DNA of 64,000 nt from Planctomycetaceae bacterium (GTDB lineage Bacteria > Planctomycetota > SZUA-567), in the NCBI GenBank assembly GCA_021203245.1, contig JAJQBO010000092.1, positions 1 through 64,000 on the forward strand, written 5' to 3'. The position numbers were made by a program, and so were the translations under genes. Below are positions 18,045-26,630 of this stretch, in pieces; the first letter of the stretch is position 1; every line of letters starts with the position of its first letter. The notes beneath the pieces were generated by a model. The model saw only the letters and a program-made list of their open reading frames with translations. It had not been told where the DNA came from and did not search any database.

Positions 18045-20468
18045 TCAGTCGTCCACCGCTTCGCCGGCGGCAGCTGCCGGCGTCGCGTCGGCCTCCGCCT
18101 CGGGCAGGACCGTTTCCTCCGCTTCAGAAGCGGGTTCGTCCGGTGCTGCGGCCGGTTCGGCATCGGCATTAATCGCCGCTTCCCGGCCGGCTTCGACAGC
18201 CTTTCCCGCGTCTTCGACACTGTCGAGGGGATTGACCGGAATGTTCGGGACTTCCTCCGGTTCGGGCGCGGGCGCTTTCTGCTCGGCCAGGTTTTCCTCC
18301 ACGACAAGCAGGTTCGACGCCGCTGTCTCGGGCGACGGTCCTGCCTCGTCCGCCGTGTCGTCGACCGCCCCGTCGTCGGACGCCGCCGCCTCCGGTCCAG
18401 TGTCCGGCTCGTCTGGCGTTTCGACGGATTCTTCGGTCAGCATGGACTCGGCAGCCTCCGGCTGGACCTGGTCCACCGGAGCCTCGATTGGGGCGGGGTC
18501 GTCGGGGAATTGCGGCCCGAGATCGTTGATGTCGAACTCCTCGTCGGCGGGGAGCGAATCCGCTCCCGACACGCCGTCGCCCGCGTCGGTCTCGGCTGCT
18601 GCTGCGGCCGCAGCGGCGGCCCGTTCGGCTTCCAGGGCCTGTTCCGCCGCGCGCGCCTCCTCGGCCAGGCGGCGTTCCTCGGCAGCGGCCTTGTCGAGGG
18701 CGTCCTTGTCCACCGCATCCATCACCAGCCGCGCCTCGCCAAGCCAGTTGAAGAAATCGCTCCGATCGAGAAGATAGGCCCTGCCGCCCTCGGTGAGATA
18801 GGGGATGTTGCGTTCGTCCGGCGGCAGAAGGGCGATGCCGATGTTGTGGCCTTCGGACGAGGTCACGCGGAGCGTGTAGGCGGGTTCGCGCGTTCCGCGT
18901 CCGGCCGCGTCGTAAAAACCGGCAACAGGCCAATTGAGAATATCGACCGCCAGACGCCATGCCTTGGAGTCGTCCATCATCATCTGGTTGCCGTCCCGCT
19001 CCGCCGCCCACGTGTCGCCGTCGCCGCGCAGCAGGGTGAGAAGCGGTTTACCCATGGCCTCGCCCGTCAGGACGATTTCGGCAACGTCCTCAATCCGGAC
19101 CGGGCGGAACACTTTGCCGAGGTCAAGGATGTCGGCGAATTCCGGGAACATCACCACCGCTTCCGCGTTGGTGACGGAAAACACCATCGTGCCGTCAAGG
19201 GTGACGTAACACCACGGGAAAACCGGATGGCGGCCTGCCAGGCGGTATTGGTGCACGTCGCCGTTAGCCAGGATTATCTCGACCATCGGGCCGCCGTAGG
19301 TGGGTCGTGTCTTTTTGCTGTCAGGCGTGGCGTAGTCCTCCGGGTGCCAGCCGGCCAGCAACCGGACCAGGCGGTCCACCCGATCGGCCAGGAGCGGGTA
19401 CGGCTGCGCCACGGCGCGCCACGAGCCGTCCCGGCGGCTGATCTTCACCGTCTCGCCGCCACGACGGACGTCGATGAAACGGACGTCGGTCACGTCGAAG
19501 CCGGGCGAGGCTGCGGGAAACAGCGACGGCAGGGATCGGAAGTATTTGCGGAAGCGCCATTCCGGCAGATGGTAGGCGCGGCCGGGGAAATCGTCCGTCT
19601 CCACCAGCATGCCTTCGCCGCCGGTATGGTTGGCGTAGACGCGGATGGTCTTGTCGCCGCCAGGCAGCCGGAGCGTCAGGGTATGGCTGGGGGCGATGTC
19701 GCCGCTCGGCGCTTCGGCCTGCGGCACCAGCCCCGCCACGGTGAATCTGGCCAGGTCCTGAATCCAGCCGGTCAGGCCGTTGCGGCTCCAGTTGCCGCCC
19801 GGGACATAGCCTTCGGCCTGCCAGCTGTAATCTTCCAGACGGGTGAACTGGATGGTATGGTCGGGATAGACGGCGGTGATGGCGCTGACGTCCTCCGGGT
19901 TGAAGCGGAGAATCACCGGGTCCATCCAGTCCATGGCGTTGGGGGCGGCGGTGGCGGCGTTCCGCCAGACGCCGAGATTGCCGCGCACGTCGGCCGACAG
20001 CAGCACGTCGCCGAGGCCGGGCAGGCGCGCGTAGGTGCGGTTGTATTCGCCTTGGGGACGCAGGCCGATGACAGGCGCGTAGTCGCCGCCGTCACGCAGG
20101 CGGAAAGACAGGTGCAGGACGCTTTCGTCCAGGCCGGTCACGGCCTCGTCGGCCTCGATCGGCTCGACATAGGCGGTCAGGACGCTGTGGAGGAGGGTGT
20201 CTATGGCTTTTTCGTCGGCAGGGGCGTCTTTCAGATTTTTGACCGTCCATCCCGATTCGCCCCGATTCAGGCGGACCGCGTCGGTGCCGTCGCCAAGGGT
20301 GATGCCGACCACGTCGTCGGACGCGGGACGGGTGGGCGGCGGCGGTTCGGGAACGACGATGACGGCGACGGGCTCGGGCGGGCCTTCGCGTTTGGTCCGG
20401 CCGCCGAAGATCAGTTGCGCCAGCACAAGAACGGCAAGCACGATGCCGATGTATATTTTCACCTTCAT
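18045..20468 (-). CDS. DUF4340 domain-containing membrane-anchored protein
   Basis: An 807-residue protein with an N-terminal transmembrane anchor (MKVKIYIGIVLAVLVLAQLIFGG) and DUF4340-type repeats: GWTVKNLKDAPADEKAIDTLLHSVLTA near residue 70-100, a second unit near WRAVAQPYPLLADRVDRLVRLLAGW, and RVDRL-type WxVxxP(x)DxxAVxxLL patterns. The last 220 residues are an Ala/Glu/Pro-rich acidic tail with an ERRLAEEARAAEQALEAERAAA helix. DUF4340 proteins commonly accompany GldG-type ABC auxiliary components and are found in the cell envelope; their function is not established. The gene starts 12 nt downstream of the glycosyltransferase gene on the same strand. No GldA/GldG homologue is seen in the window. 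Confidence 0.8.
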   Translation of the reverse strand: MKVKIYIGIVLAVLVLAQLIFGGRTKREGPPEPVAVIVVPEPPPPTRPASDDVVGITLGDGTDAVRLNRGESGWTVKNLKDAPADEKAIDTLLHSVLTAYVEPIEADEAVTGLDESVLHLSFRLRDGGDYAPVIGLRPQGEYNRTYARLPGLGDVLLSADVRGNLGVWRNAATAAPNAMDWMDPVILRFNPEDVSAITAVYPDHTIQFTRLEDYSWQAEGYVPGGNWSRNGLTGWIQDLARFTVAGLVPQAEAPSGDIAPSHTLTLRLPGGDKTIRVYANHTGGEGMLVETDDFPGRAYHLPEWRFRKYFRSLPSLFPAASPGFDVTDVRFIDVRRGGETVKISRRDGSWRAVAQPYPLLADRVDRLVRLLAGWHPEDYATPDSKKTRPTYGGPMVEIILANGDVHQYRLAGRHPVFPWCYVTLDGTMVFSVTNAEAVVMFPEFADILDLGKVFRPVRIEDVAEIVLTGEAMGKPLLTLLRGDGDTWAAERDGNQMMMDDSKAWRLAVDILNWPVAGFYDAAGRGTREPAYTLRVTSSEGHNIGIALLPPDERNIPYLTEGGRAYLLDRSDFFNWLGEARLVMDAVDKDALDKAAAEERRLAEEARAAEQALEAERAAAAAAAAAETDAGDGVSGADSLPADEEFDINDLGPQFPDDPAPIEAPVDQVQPEAAESMLTEESVETPDEPDTGPEAAASDDGAVDDTADEAGPSPETAASNLLVVEENLAEQKAPAPEPEEVPNIPVNPLDSVEDAGKAVEAGREAAINADAEPAAAPDEPASEAEETVLPEAEADATPAAAAGEAVDD

Positions 20469-20480
20469 GCAGCACTCTCC

Positions 20481-21770
20481 TTACTTCGGGTCCTGGGCGA
20501 GGGATTCCTCGATAAGCACGGCCAGCTTTTCCGCCGAACAGCCTATGGAGAAATATTCGGCAATGCCTTCCGACCCCACTCTTCCCATTTCGTCCGCCGT
20601 GTCCGGCATCGACGCGAGCAGTTCCAGCGCCTGGGCGAACATCCAGGCCGGGGCTTCCGACGACACCAGCAGGCCACCGTTGGCGTATTGAAAAATCTCC
20701 GGGATAATGCCGCAGGCCGGACCGATGACCGGCACGCCGGCGGCCATCGCCTCGAGGACGTGGGTGGCGCGGGATTCCGGCTCGCGGGACGACACGACAA
20801 ACACGCTCAACCCCTCGAAAAAGTCGCGCCGCTCGTGCCCGCCCAGGCTGCCGTAGATGCGGTGCCGTGAGGCCAGCGTTTTTCCTTCGAGGCGGCGGTG
20901 AAGGCGGTTCCAGTAGCGTTCGTCCTCGACCCGGCCGGCAACCCACAGTTCCGGTTCGACCGACGTGTCCCGGACCAGGCTTTCAACCGCGTCCACCAGG
21001 ATGTCGAGGCCCTTGTCCTTACGGATGGGGGCGAGGTAGCCGATGGTGAAGGGGAGGCGGCGGCGCGGAGCCGGATTTTTTAAAGCCTCGGCGTCGACGC
21101 CCGGCGGCACCACCCGAATCCGGGCGGCGGGAAGGGCGAGGGATTCTGTCGTGCGGATGGCAAAATAGCGGCTTGAACAAATGACCATACGGAACAGGCG
21201 GGCGTTCTTGCGCACCAGTTTGCGCGCGTCCGAGCGGTACGGTTCGTCCAGCGCCTCGATGACGCGGTCCGACCTCTGGGTCAGGCAGAAAATGGGACAG
21301 CCGAGATTGGAACGGAGGGCGTCGGTCAGGCCGGAGAGCATGGTGTTCGACAGGATGACGGCGTCCGGGGTCTGGCCGTCCAGCAGTTCCATCAGGCGGG
21401 AAAACTCGCGCCGCTGCATCTTGTTCGCCCCCGAAAGGAGGCTGACCGCCAGCGGGCCGCGCACGTCGTTGCGGCGGCCGCTCACGGCGATGGAGGTCAT
21501 GGACACCACCGGCGTGGGGCGGCGCAGCAGCAATCCGAGGGTTGAGGGTACTTTGGCGAGGCGGGGAAAATAGCGGCGTATGGTGTTATGCTCGAGCGGG
21601 AGAAAAAGGCGGCTGTAGCCGCTCTCGCCTTCGACGCTTGCCGGACCGTAAAGAGACACCGGGATCACGTCGTGACCGCCGTCCTGCAACCCCCGCACAA
21701 ATGCCGAATCCCTGACCGTGGCGCCGCCGGCGAGGACGTCGTTGCCGCCAACCAGGTAGAGTATGCGCAT
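20481..21770 (-). CDS. Glycosyltransferase family 4 (GT-B fold)
   Basis: From the ATG at 21770 (ribosome-binding GGGGAA just upstream) the product has about 429 residues. The N-terminal Rossmann half begins MRILYLVGGND with a GGATVRDSAFVRGL donor loop. The C-terminal half has TIGYLAPIRKDKGLDILVDAVESL and the GT1/GT4 nucleotide-sugar signature EAMAAGVPVIGPACGIIPEIF (E-x7-E motif) near residue 360-380. These enzymes transfer a sugar from a nucleotide donor in LPS, glycolipid or polysaccharide synthesis; donor and acceptor are unknown. It is flanked by oleC and DUF4340 on the same strand, with 71 nt to oleC. Confidence 0.88.
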   Translation of the reverse strand: MRILYLVGGNDVLAGGATVRDSAFVRGLQDGGHDVIPVSLYGPASVEGESGYSRLFLPLEHNTIRRYFPRLAKVPSTLGLLLRRPTPVVSMTSIAVSGRRNDVRGPLAVSLLSGANKMQRREFSRLMELLDGQTPDAVILSNTMLSGLTDALRSNLGCPIFCLTQRSDRVIEALDEPYRSDARKLVRKNARLFRMVICSSRYFAIRTTESLALPAARIRVVPPGVDAEALKNPAPRRRLPFTIGYLAPIRKDKGLDILVDAVESLVRDTSVEPELWVAGRVEDERYWNRLHRRLEGKTLASRHRIYGSLGGHERRDFFEGLSVFVVSSREPESRATHVLEAMAAGVPVIGPACGIIPEIFQYANGGLLVSSEAPAWMFAQALELLASMPDTADEMGRVGSEGIAEYFSIGCSAEKLAVLIEESLAQDPK

Positions 21771-21841
21771 AGGTTCCCCATGGGGCAAGAGCCTGGAGGT
21801 GTATTGTGGCCAAATCCGGGCCTGGCGCAAGTCCTAACTGT

Positions 21842-23497
21842 TTATAAGGTCAGTTTTTCCGCTGCCCAAAGCGAAAGATCCTCCCGGCGGATCTTGGCGT
21901 TGTGGCGGATGTCTGTGGGGAAGCCGGGATGGAAGAGGATGTCGTCTATCATCTCGGTCATGGGATTGGCCCTGCCGAGGGCGAGCAACTCGCTCGTCAG
22001 GGTAAGGGTATCGTCGCGTCCCTCGCCCTCGCGCAACTCGACCACGATGACCGGCCGCTCCGGCCCGCCGTCCCGGGCGACGCCGACGAGGGCGCTGCGG
22101 CGGACGCGGGGGTGGGCGTTGTAAATCGCTTCGCAGCAGACGGTAAAGAGATCGCCGGCAGCCGCCCGCACCCGGTGCGCCTTGCGGCCGCAAAACCAGA
22201 TGCGGCCCTGATGGTCCAGGTAGCCGACATCGCCCATCCGGTGCCAGAAGCCGTCCCCGTCCTGGGTTTTGGCCAGCGCGTCGGCGGCGGGGAGATTGTG
22301 GTAATGGCGGGAGGCGTGGTCGGCCTTGACGGTGATTTCGCCGACCTCGTCCCGGGGCAGGATCAGGCTCTCGTGCCAGCGGAGGATGGGGCCGTCGTCG
22401 ATGCGGATAATCTCGACCCGCACCCCGGGCGCGGGCCGCCCGACGCAGACCCCCTTGCCGGCGGCCGTCAAATCGGCTGTCTCGCGCAGCACTTCATGGC
22501 CGGTTATGTTGGCGACAGGCATGCATTCGGTCGCGCCATAAGGGGTGTAGGTTTCGGCCCCTTCGGGCAACACCTGTTCCAGCAACCGGCGATGCACGGT
22601 GGCCGGGACCGGCGCGCCCGCCATCACCACCCGCTTCAGGCTGGGGAGGGTTATGCCCTGCGACGCCGCATATTCCGACACCCTGCCCCACAGCGCAGGC
22701 GATCCGAACGAGAAGGTGCAGCCTTCTTCGCCGACCGGGGCGATCACATTGGGCGGGAACACCATGCCGGGCCGCACCGGATTCATGTCCGGGATAACCG
22801 CCGTCATGCCGAGGGCGATGGAGAAAAGGGAAAAACCGGGGAAGGTGGCGCAGTCCTTGTCCTCCGGCCTGATGGCGAAGGCGTCGGCCAGAATCTGCAC
22901 CTGGCGATCGAGCGCGCCGTGGCTGTATTCGACCCCTTTCGCCGGGCCGGTGGAACCGGTGGTAAAGAGAATGGCGGCGAGTTCGTCTCCATCCGTTTCG
23001 GCGATGGGAAACGGTTCCGGTTTGAAGCTCCGGAAGGTTTCCCATTTTTTCCCGCCCCACAGCCAGCGGCGGCCGCCCTGGGTGACGGCTGTCTTGAAGC
23101 CGGGAAAGGAACGCCGGCACACGACCCGCACCAGGTGCGCCAGCGGCACGCCCACCATCGCCTCCGGGGCGAGGACGCGGACGCATTCCAGCAGCCGCTT
23201 TCCGCCCATCCCCGGGTCGACAAACACCGGCACCGCGCCGACCTTGAACAGCGAGAAAAAACAGGAGAAAAACGCGAACGACGGCCGCAGCATCACCAGC
23301 GTTTTCGTGCCCCTGCCGATACCGGCGGCGAGGAGGCCCCGGGCGGCGGCGTCGGAATCGATCTCCAGTTGGCTGAAGGTGACGCTCTGGGTGGAATATT
23401 CCCCCGGCTTGCCGGGACCGGAACACAGGACGACAGCCGGTTTGTCGGGATACTCGTTCGCCATGGCGCGCAGGCGCTGGGCAATATTTATGGACAT
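21842..23497 (-). CDS. oleC: OleC-like beta-lactone synthetase (AMP-dependent ligase)
   Basis: A 551-residue ANL-superfamily ligase. The AMP-binding P-loop is TTGSTGPAKGVEYSHG (about 190-205), the A5 motif is YGATECMPVAN, and the A8 hinge is HRMGDVGYLDHQGRIWFCGRK. Specific OleC features are VDPGMGGKRLLECV and VGVPLAHLVRVVCRR, a stretch that distinguishes long-chain olefin ligases from ordinary acyl-CoA synthetases. OleC uses ATP to convert a 2-alkyl-3-hydroxy acid to a cis-beta-lactone, which OleB decarboxylates to a cis-olefin. OleA and OleB are 13 kb away in this window. The start codon directly follows the stop of the upstream HAD gene, so the two are coupled. A general fatty acyl-CoA/AMP ligase remains the alternative. 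Confidence 0.82.
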   Translation of the reverse strand: MSINIAQRLRAMANEYPDKPAVVLCSGPGKPGEYSTQSVTFSQLEIDSDAAARGLLAAGIGRGTKTLVMLRPSFAFFSCFFSLFKVGAVPVFVDPGMGGKRLLECVRVLAPEAMVGVPLAHLVRVVCRRSFPGFKTAVTQGGRRWLWGGKKWETFRSFKPEPFPIAETDGDELAAILFTTGSTGPAKGVEYSHGALDRQVQILADAFAIRPEDKDCATFPGFSLFSIALGMTAVIPDMNPVRPGMVFPPNVIAPVGEEGCTFSFGSPALWGRVSEYAASQGITLPSLKRVVMAGAPVPATVHRRLLEQVLPEGAETYTPYGATECMPVANITGHEVLRETADLTAAGKGVCVGRPAPGVRVEIIRIDDGPILRWHESLILPRDEVGEITVKADHASRHYHNLPAADALAKTQDGDGFWHRMGDVGYLDHQGRIWFCGRKAHRVRAAAGDLFTVCCEAIYNAHPRVRRSALVGVARDGGPERPVIVVELREGEGRDDTLTLTSELLALGRANPMTEMIDDILFHPGFPTDIRHNAKIRREDLSLWAAEKLTL

Positions 23498-24118
23498 CTA
23501 TTTCCCCTCAAGGAGACCGAGCGAGACAAGATCGCGCCGCAGTGCGTCGGCTCCGGTAAACTGCAGCGCAGCCATGCCGCAAGCGCGGGCCCCGTCGACG
23601 TTGGCGGCGAGATCGTCAATGAACAGGCAGTGGGCCGGTTCGCTGCCGCAGTCGGCGGCGGCGGCGCGGTACATGGCGGGATGCGGTTTTACCTGGCCGA
23701 CAGCGTAGGAAAAGGTGGGTTTTTTCACCGTCGCGAGGCACGGCATGATTTCCTGCAGCCGTTCCCAATGCAGGGGATCGGTGTCGGAAAGAAGGCCGAC
23801 CGCATAGCGGCCGCCGGAAAGCTCTGTAAACAACGATTCCATCCCCGGCATCGGTTCGAAAATGTCGCACCACGCCTGTTTGAACGCGTCGAAATCATGG
23901 TCAAGGCCGAAACGGTCCCGCACCGCGCGGTAAAAGGCGGGCGAGTCCAGTTTGCCGGTCGAGTGACCGAGCACCTCGGGAGCGTTCCAGAACCGCCGCA
24001 TGGCCTGCGACGGTTCGACGCCGATAGCCCGCATGAGCCGGCCGAACTTTTCGCCCCGGGTATGGAGGGCGACCAGCGTCCTGCCGATGTCGAAAATGAT
24101 GGTGGTGATATCGCCCAC
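23498..24118 (-). CDS. HAD-superfamily hydrolase (YihX-like)
   Basis: A 206-residue HAD subfamily IA protein with a helical C1 cap. Motif I reads IIFDIGRTL: the usual second Asp (DxD) is Gly, as in the YihX/HAD-IA-v3 group that often has DxGxV/T. Motif II is GLLSDTDPLH, the lysine is in GQVKPHPAMY, and motif IV is FIDDLAANVDGARACGM. Likely a phosphatase acting on a small phosphorylated metabolite; the substrate is unknown. It sits immediately before oleC, sharing a TAG-ATG junction with no spacer, so both are expected to be translated together. The missing general acid is worth noting but is seen in active relatives. Confidence 0.85.
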   Translation of the reverse strand: MGDITTIIFDIGRTLVALHTRGEKFGRLMRAIGVEPSQAMRRFWNAPEVLGHSTGKLDSPAFYRAVRDRFGLDHDFDAFKQAWCDIFEPMPGMESLFTELSGGRYAVGLLSDTDPLHWERLQEIMPCLATVKKPTFSYAVGQVKPHPAMYRAAAADCGSEPAHCLFIDDLAANVDGARACGMAALQFTGADALRRDLVSLGLLEGK

Positions 24119-24194
24119 TGCGGCCTTTCAGGAAAGAGTTTGAGGCTTTCGAATTACTGCTATTCAACCATTTTGTAGCGGAGATCAACCCGCC

Positions 24195-24252
24195 TGCCCC
24201 GGCACAACCACCCGTTTTTCGCCCAGTTGGATGTTTTCCCGCCGGGGTGACG
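24195..24252. repeat. Family A repeat, right half only
   Basis: TGCCCCGGCACAACCACCCG and the terminal CGCCGGGGTGACG (24240-24252) match the right arm of the complete family A copies; the left arm is absent. It lies between the HAD hydrolase and the pseudopilin-like gene. Confidence 0.7.
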
Positions 24253-24286
24253 TTTGGGGTAATCGTCCCGTTTTGGGGTTAAAAGA

Positions 24287-24937
24287 TCATTCAATAAACG
24301 TGTCGTTGGGAAGCCCGGTCTCGCGAATATAGATGCTGCCGAGTTCCGACCCGACGCCGGGCGGCAGGTACGGCTGATCGCAGGTGCGCACGCCCCCGTC
24401 GAAAAACAACACGTTGGTAAAACGGTGGCCGTGGTTGGCGGAGTTGCGCTTGTTGCCGTCGGGGAGCGATTTGTCGCTCTTGTCCGCCACGATGACCTTG
24501 TTCGGCGGATCGGTGGGGAAAATCTGGCCCGTCATCGCGTAGGATATCTGGTTCGGCGAGGTAATGTCCTCGCCGGGCTGCGGCGGCGGCTCGAGGTTCT
24601 TGTCTGCCGGACAGCGCAGGATGTTAATGTCCTTGATGACGCCGTTTCCCTTGTCCCACAACGCGTTGAGGCCGGGTTCGACCGCGTAGAGATTGCCCCG
24701 AAGCGGCGTGCCGTCCGGGTTGTTGGCAAAGCCGGACGCGCCCCGGCCGGGCGGCAGCGCATAATCGTTCAGGCGCGACCATTCCGTGATCGCCTCGCCG
24801 ATGAGGCGGAGGTTTTCCAGGCACTGGCGGCGGTCGGCATCGTCGCCGAGCCTGGTCAGGACAGGCACGCCGATGCCGATCGCGGCAAGCACAGCCGCGA
24901 CGACGATGGCAGTCTCCAGCACCTTCGGCTTCCACAT
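24287..24937 (-). CDS. Pseudopilin-like protein with C-terminal NHG...DG (DUF1559-type) signature
   Basis: A 216-residue protein with an N-terminal hydrophobic helix (LETAIVVAAVLAAIGIGVPVL, residues 7-27) followed by the RQCLENLRLIGEAITEW amphipathic segment typical of type II secretion-like prepilins. A conserved CPAD-type turn (LRCPADKN) lies mid-protein, and the signature NHGHRFTNVLFFDGGV near the C-terminus matches the NHGGxGxNVLFxDGHV box of DUF1559/H-X9-DG proteins expanded in Planctomycetes and Lentisphaerae. The usual prepilin peptidase box (G|FTLIE) is not present: the residue before the helix is not Gly, although Glu is retained. It may be an uncleaved membrane-anchored relative. 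It is transcribed alone. Confidence 0.75.
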   Translation of the reverse strand: MWKPKVLETAIVVAAVLAAIGIGVPVLTRLGDDADRRQCLENLRLIGEAITEWSRLNDYALPPGRGASGFANNPDGTPLRGNLYAVEPGLNALWDKGNGVIKDINILRCPADKNLEPPPQPGEDITSPNQISYAMTGQIFPTDPPNKVIVADKSDKSLPDGNKRNSANHGHRFTNVLFFDGGVRTCDQPYLPPGVGSELGSIYIRETGLPNDTFIE

Positions 24938-25053
24938 GGATACGGTTCCCGCTTCGTTCGATCAATCCGACCCTCTTCACAGGCCGGTCCGATTCGATTA
25001 TAGCAAACTTGCGGTCCGGGGGCGAATTATTTCAACATGTGCCATTCTTTCAC

Positions 25054-25082
25054 TTTAACTCCCTTCCATAATCCGTTATAAT
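25054..25082 (+). promoter_or_regulatory. Sigma-70-like promoter of the PTS IIA/rhomboid operon
   Basis: A perfect -10 TATAAT lies at 25077-25082, with a weak -35 TTTAAC at 25054-25059 (17-nt spacing), 58 nt before the PTS IIA start. The surrounding 100 bp is distinctly AT-rich for this window. Confidence 0.5.
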
Positions 25083-25139
25083 AGAGGATGGACGTCGAAG
25101 TTTGGCGCATTTGTTTTTTTATCGCAAAGGGACGACACC

Positions 25140-25589
25140 ATGTCCGAGTTCAGCAAGTATCTTTCCCACGACCGGGTCGACATCCTGGACGTGAAAAACA
25201 AAAAAGGCGCTATAGACGGTACCCTGGAGCTTCTCCGCGATTCTCCCAGCATTTCGGATTTTTCCCGGGTGGTCCAGGCCACCTGGCAGCGGGAAGAAGC
25301 GCTTACCACCGGTTTGGGTTTGGGGATTGGCGCGCCGCACGTGCGCATTTCGGCAGTCCGGTATCCGACCGCAGCCTTGACCGTTCTCAAGCGCGGCGTG
25401 GAATACGGCAGCCTCGACAACGCCCCCGTGCGCCTTATCCTGCTCGTCGCCATGCCGGAGGACAGCCAGGCCGAGTGGCTCCGCTACCTGGCCCGCGCCT
25501 CCGCCATTTTCCGCGACGACGCCATGCGCCAAAAACTGTTTGCCTGCACCTCCAAGGAGGCTTTGTGGGACCTGGTCAAGGACGTGTAG
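25140..25589 (+). CDS. PTS IIA (type 2, NtrN/fructose-like) domain protein
   Basis: A 149-residue single PTS_EIIA_2 domain. The phosphorylatable histidine is His67 in GLGLGIGAPHVR, and the family's preceding AxWQREEALTTG is intact. The domain normally receives phosphate from HPr and passes it to a IIB domain, or in the PTS-Ntr branch serves a regulatory role. No EI, HPr, IIB or IIC genes are in the window, so a regulatory, NtrN-like use is the better guess. The ATG is preceded by AAAGGGA. Its stop codon TAG abuts the ATG of the rhomboid gene, indicating translational coupling. Confidence 0.9.
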   Translation: MSEFSKYLSHDRVDILDVKNKKGAIDGTLELLRDSPSISDFSRVVQATWQREEALTTGLGLGIGAPHVRISAVRYPTAALTVLKRGVEYGSLDNAPVRLILLVAMPEDSQAEWLRYLARASAIFRDDAMRQKLFACTSKEALWDLVKDV

Positions 25590-26507
25590 ATGGCTGATTG
25601 GTACTTTCGCGGAGGGCCGCAACAGAGCAATCTGAAAAAATGCCCGGGCTGCGGCAACCTCGTCCGCTCCGGCGAGGAATTCTGTCCCTATTGCGCCAAG
25701 CGCCTCCGGGCCGAAGGCGGGCTCAGGGGCGCGGCGCGGGCCGTTCTGTCCCGCCCCGACGGCGTGACCCGTATCCTCATCGGCACCATCGTGGCGGTGT
25801 TCCTCCTGCAGATGGTGGCCGACTTCTCTCTCCCGGCCGACTTGCGCAATCGCGGCGGCGGCGGCCTGTGGTCGCTCCTCACCGCCAACATGGTCACCTA
25901 TATCCGCATGGGCTCGAACTTCCATCCCTACGTGGCCATGTACCATGAATACTGGCGCTTCGTCACCTCGTGCTTTCTCCACTTCGGCCTGATCCACATT
26001 CTGTTCAACTGCTGGGCGTTCTGGGATCTGGGCAGGCTGGCGGAACGGCTCTGGGGCGGCAAGCAGGTGTACGCGACCTTTATCCTCACCGGCATCGTCG
26101 GGTCGGCGACCTCGTTCGGCTACGCCATGCTGATTGGCGCGCCGAAAAATTCCGCCGGCGCGTCCGGGGCGATCTGCGGCATCCTCGGCCTGCTCCTGGG
26201 AGCCTACTACCGCAACCGGTACTACGTCGGGGAATACCTCGGATCGCAACTCATCCGCTGGGCCGTCATGATCCTCGTCTTCGGCCTCGTCGCCGGCGCG
26301 GACAACGGCGCGCACATCGGCGGCATGGTGGCCGGCGGCGTGCTCGGCTATTTCCTGCCGCCCACGGACCGATCGAAAACCCTGGCCCGCGATACAAAAA
26401 TCTGGAACGGCCTGACCGGGCTGGCCCTGGTGCTGTTTCTGGTCAGCGTCCTGTTCGCGGTGGTGTTTTTCGCGCACGGCGCGTTGTATGCGGTGAGCGT
26501 ACGGTAG
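25590..26507 (+). CDS. Rhomboid family intramembrane serine protease with N-terminal zinc ribbon
   Basis: The 305-residue protein starts with a four-cysteine zinc ribbon (Cys18, Cys21, Cys32, Cys35, CPGC...CPYC). Membrane helices follow at about 60-80, 125-145, 160-185, 190-205, 222-240, 243-255 and 275-300. The catalytic pair is visible: Ser192 in SAGASGAICG on TM4 and His242 in NGAHIGGMVAGG on TM6. The conserved HILFN motif of TM2 is present as HFGLIHILFNCWAFW. Rhomboids cleave transmembrane helices within the bilayer; the substrate is unknown. Coupled directly to the upstream PTS IIA gene (zero spacing). A large extracytoplasmic loop between TM1 and TM2 is family-typical. Confidence 0.93.
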   Translation: MADWYFRGGPQQSNLKKCPGCGNLVRSGEEFCPYCAKRLRAEGGLRGAARAVLSRPDGVTRILIGTIVAVFLLQMVADFSLPADLRNRGGGGLWSLLTANMVTYIRMGSNFHPYVAMYHEYWRFVTSCFLHFGLIHILFNCWAFWDLGRLAERLWGGKQVYATFILTGIVGSATSFGYAMLIGAPKNSAGASGAICGILGLLLGAYYRNRYYVGEYLGSQLIRWAVMILVFGLVAGADNGAHIGGMVAGGVLGYFLPPTDRSKTLARDTKIWNGLTGLALVLFLVSVLFAVVFFAHGALYAVSVR

Positions 26508-26552
26508 ACTGACGCGCACTTGGCCGTAGTAAAAAACACGGCGTGGGAAACA

Positions 26553-26588
26553 CCCTCACCCCGGCCCTCTCCCGCACAGGGAGAGGGA
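26553..26588. repeat. Short palindrome, family C
   Basis: CCCTCACCCCGGCCCTCTCC, a short spacer, then CAGGGAGAGGG forms an inverted repeat just upstream of the aminotransferase. This type of CCCTCTCCC/GGGAGAGGG intergenic palindrome is common in many high-GC genomes. It is translated as SPRPSPAQGEGE if the aminotransferase frame is extended upstream, which argues against the longer start. Confidence 0.6.
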
Positions 26589-26630
26589 GAAAACGGTGTT
26601 ACGGTAGCGCTTACAATGAGGGGAACATCC

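Noticed and set aside
26520-26630. Longer aminotransferase start at 26520
   Set aside because: It would translate the short palindrome into SPRPSPAQGEGE, lacks a ribosome-binding site, and the ATG at 26631 has GAGGGG at good spacing.
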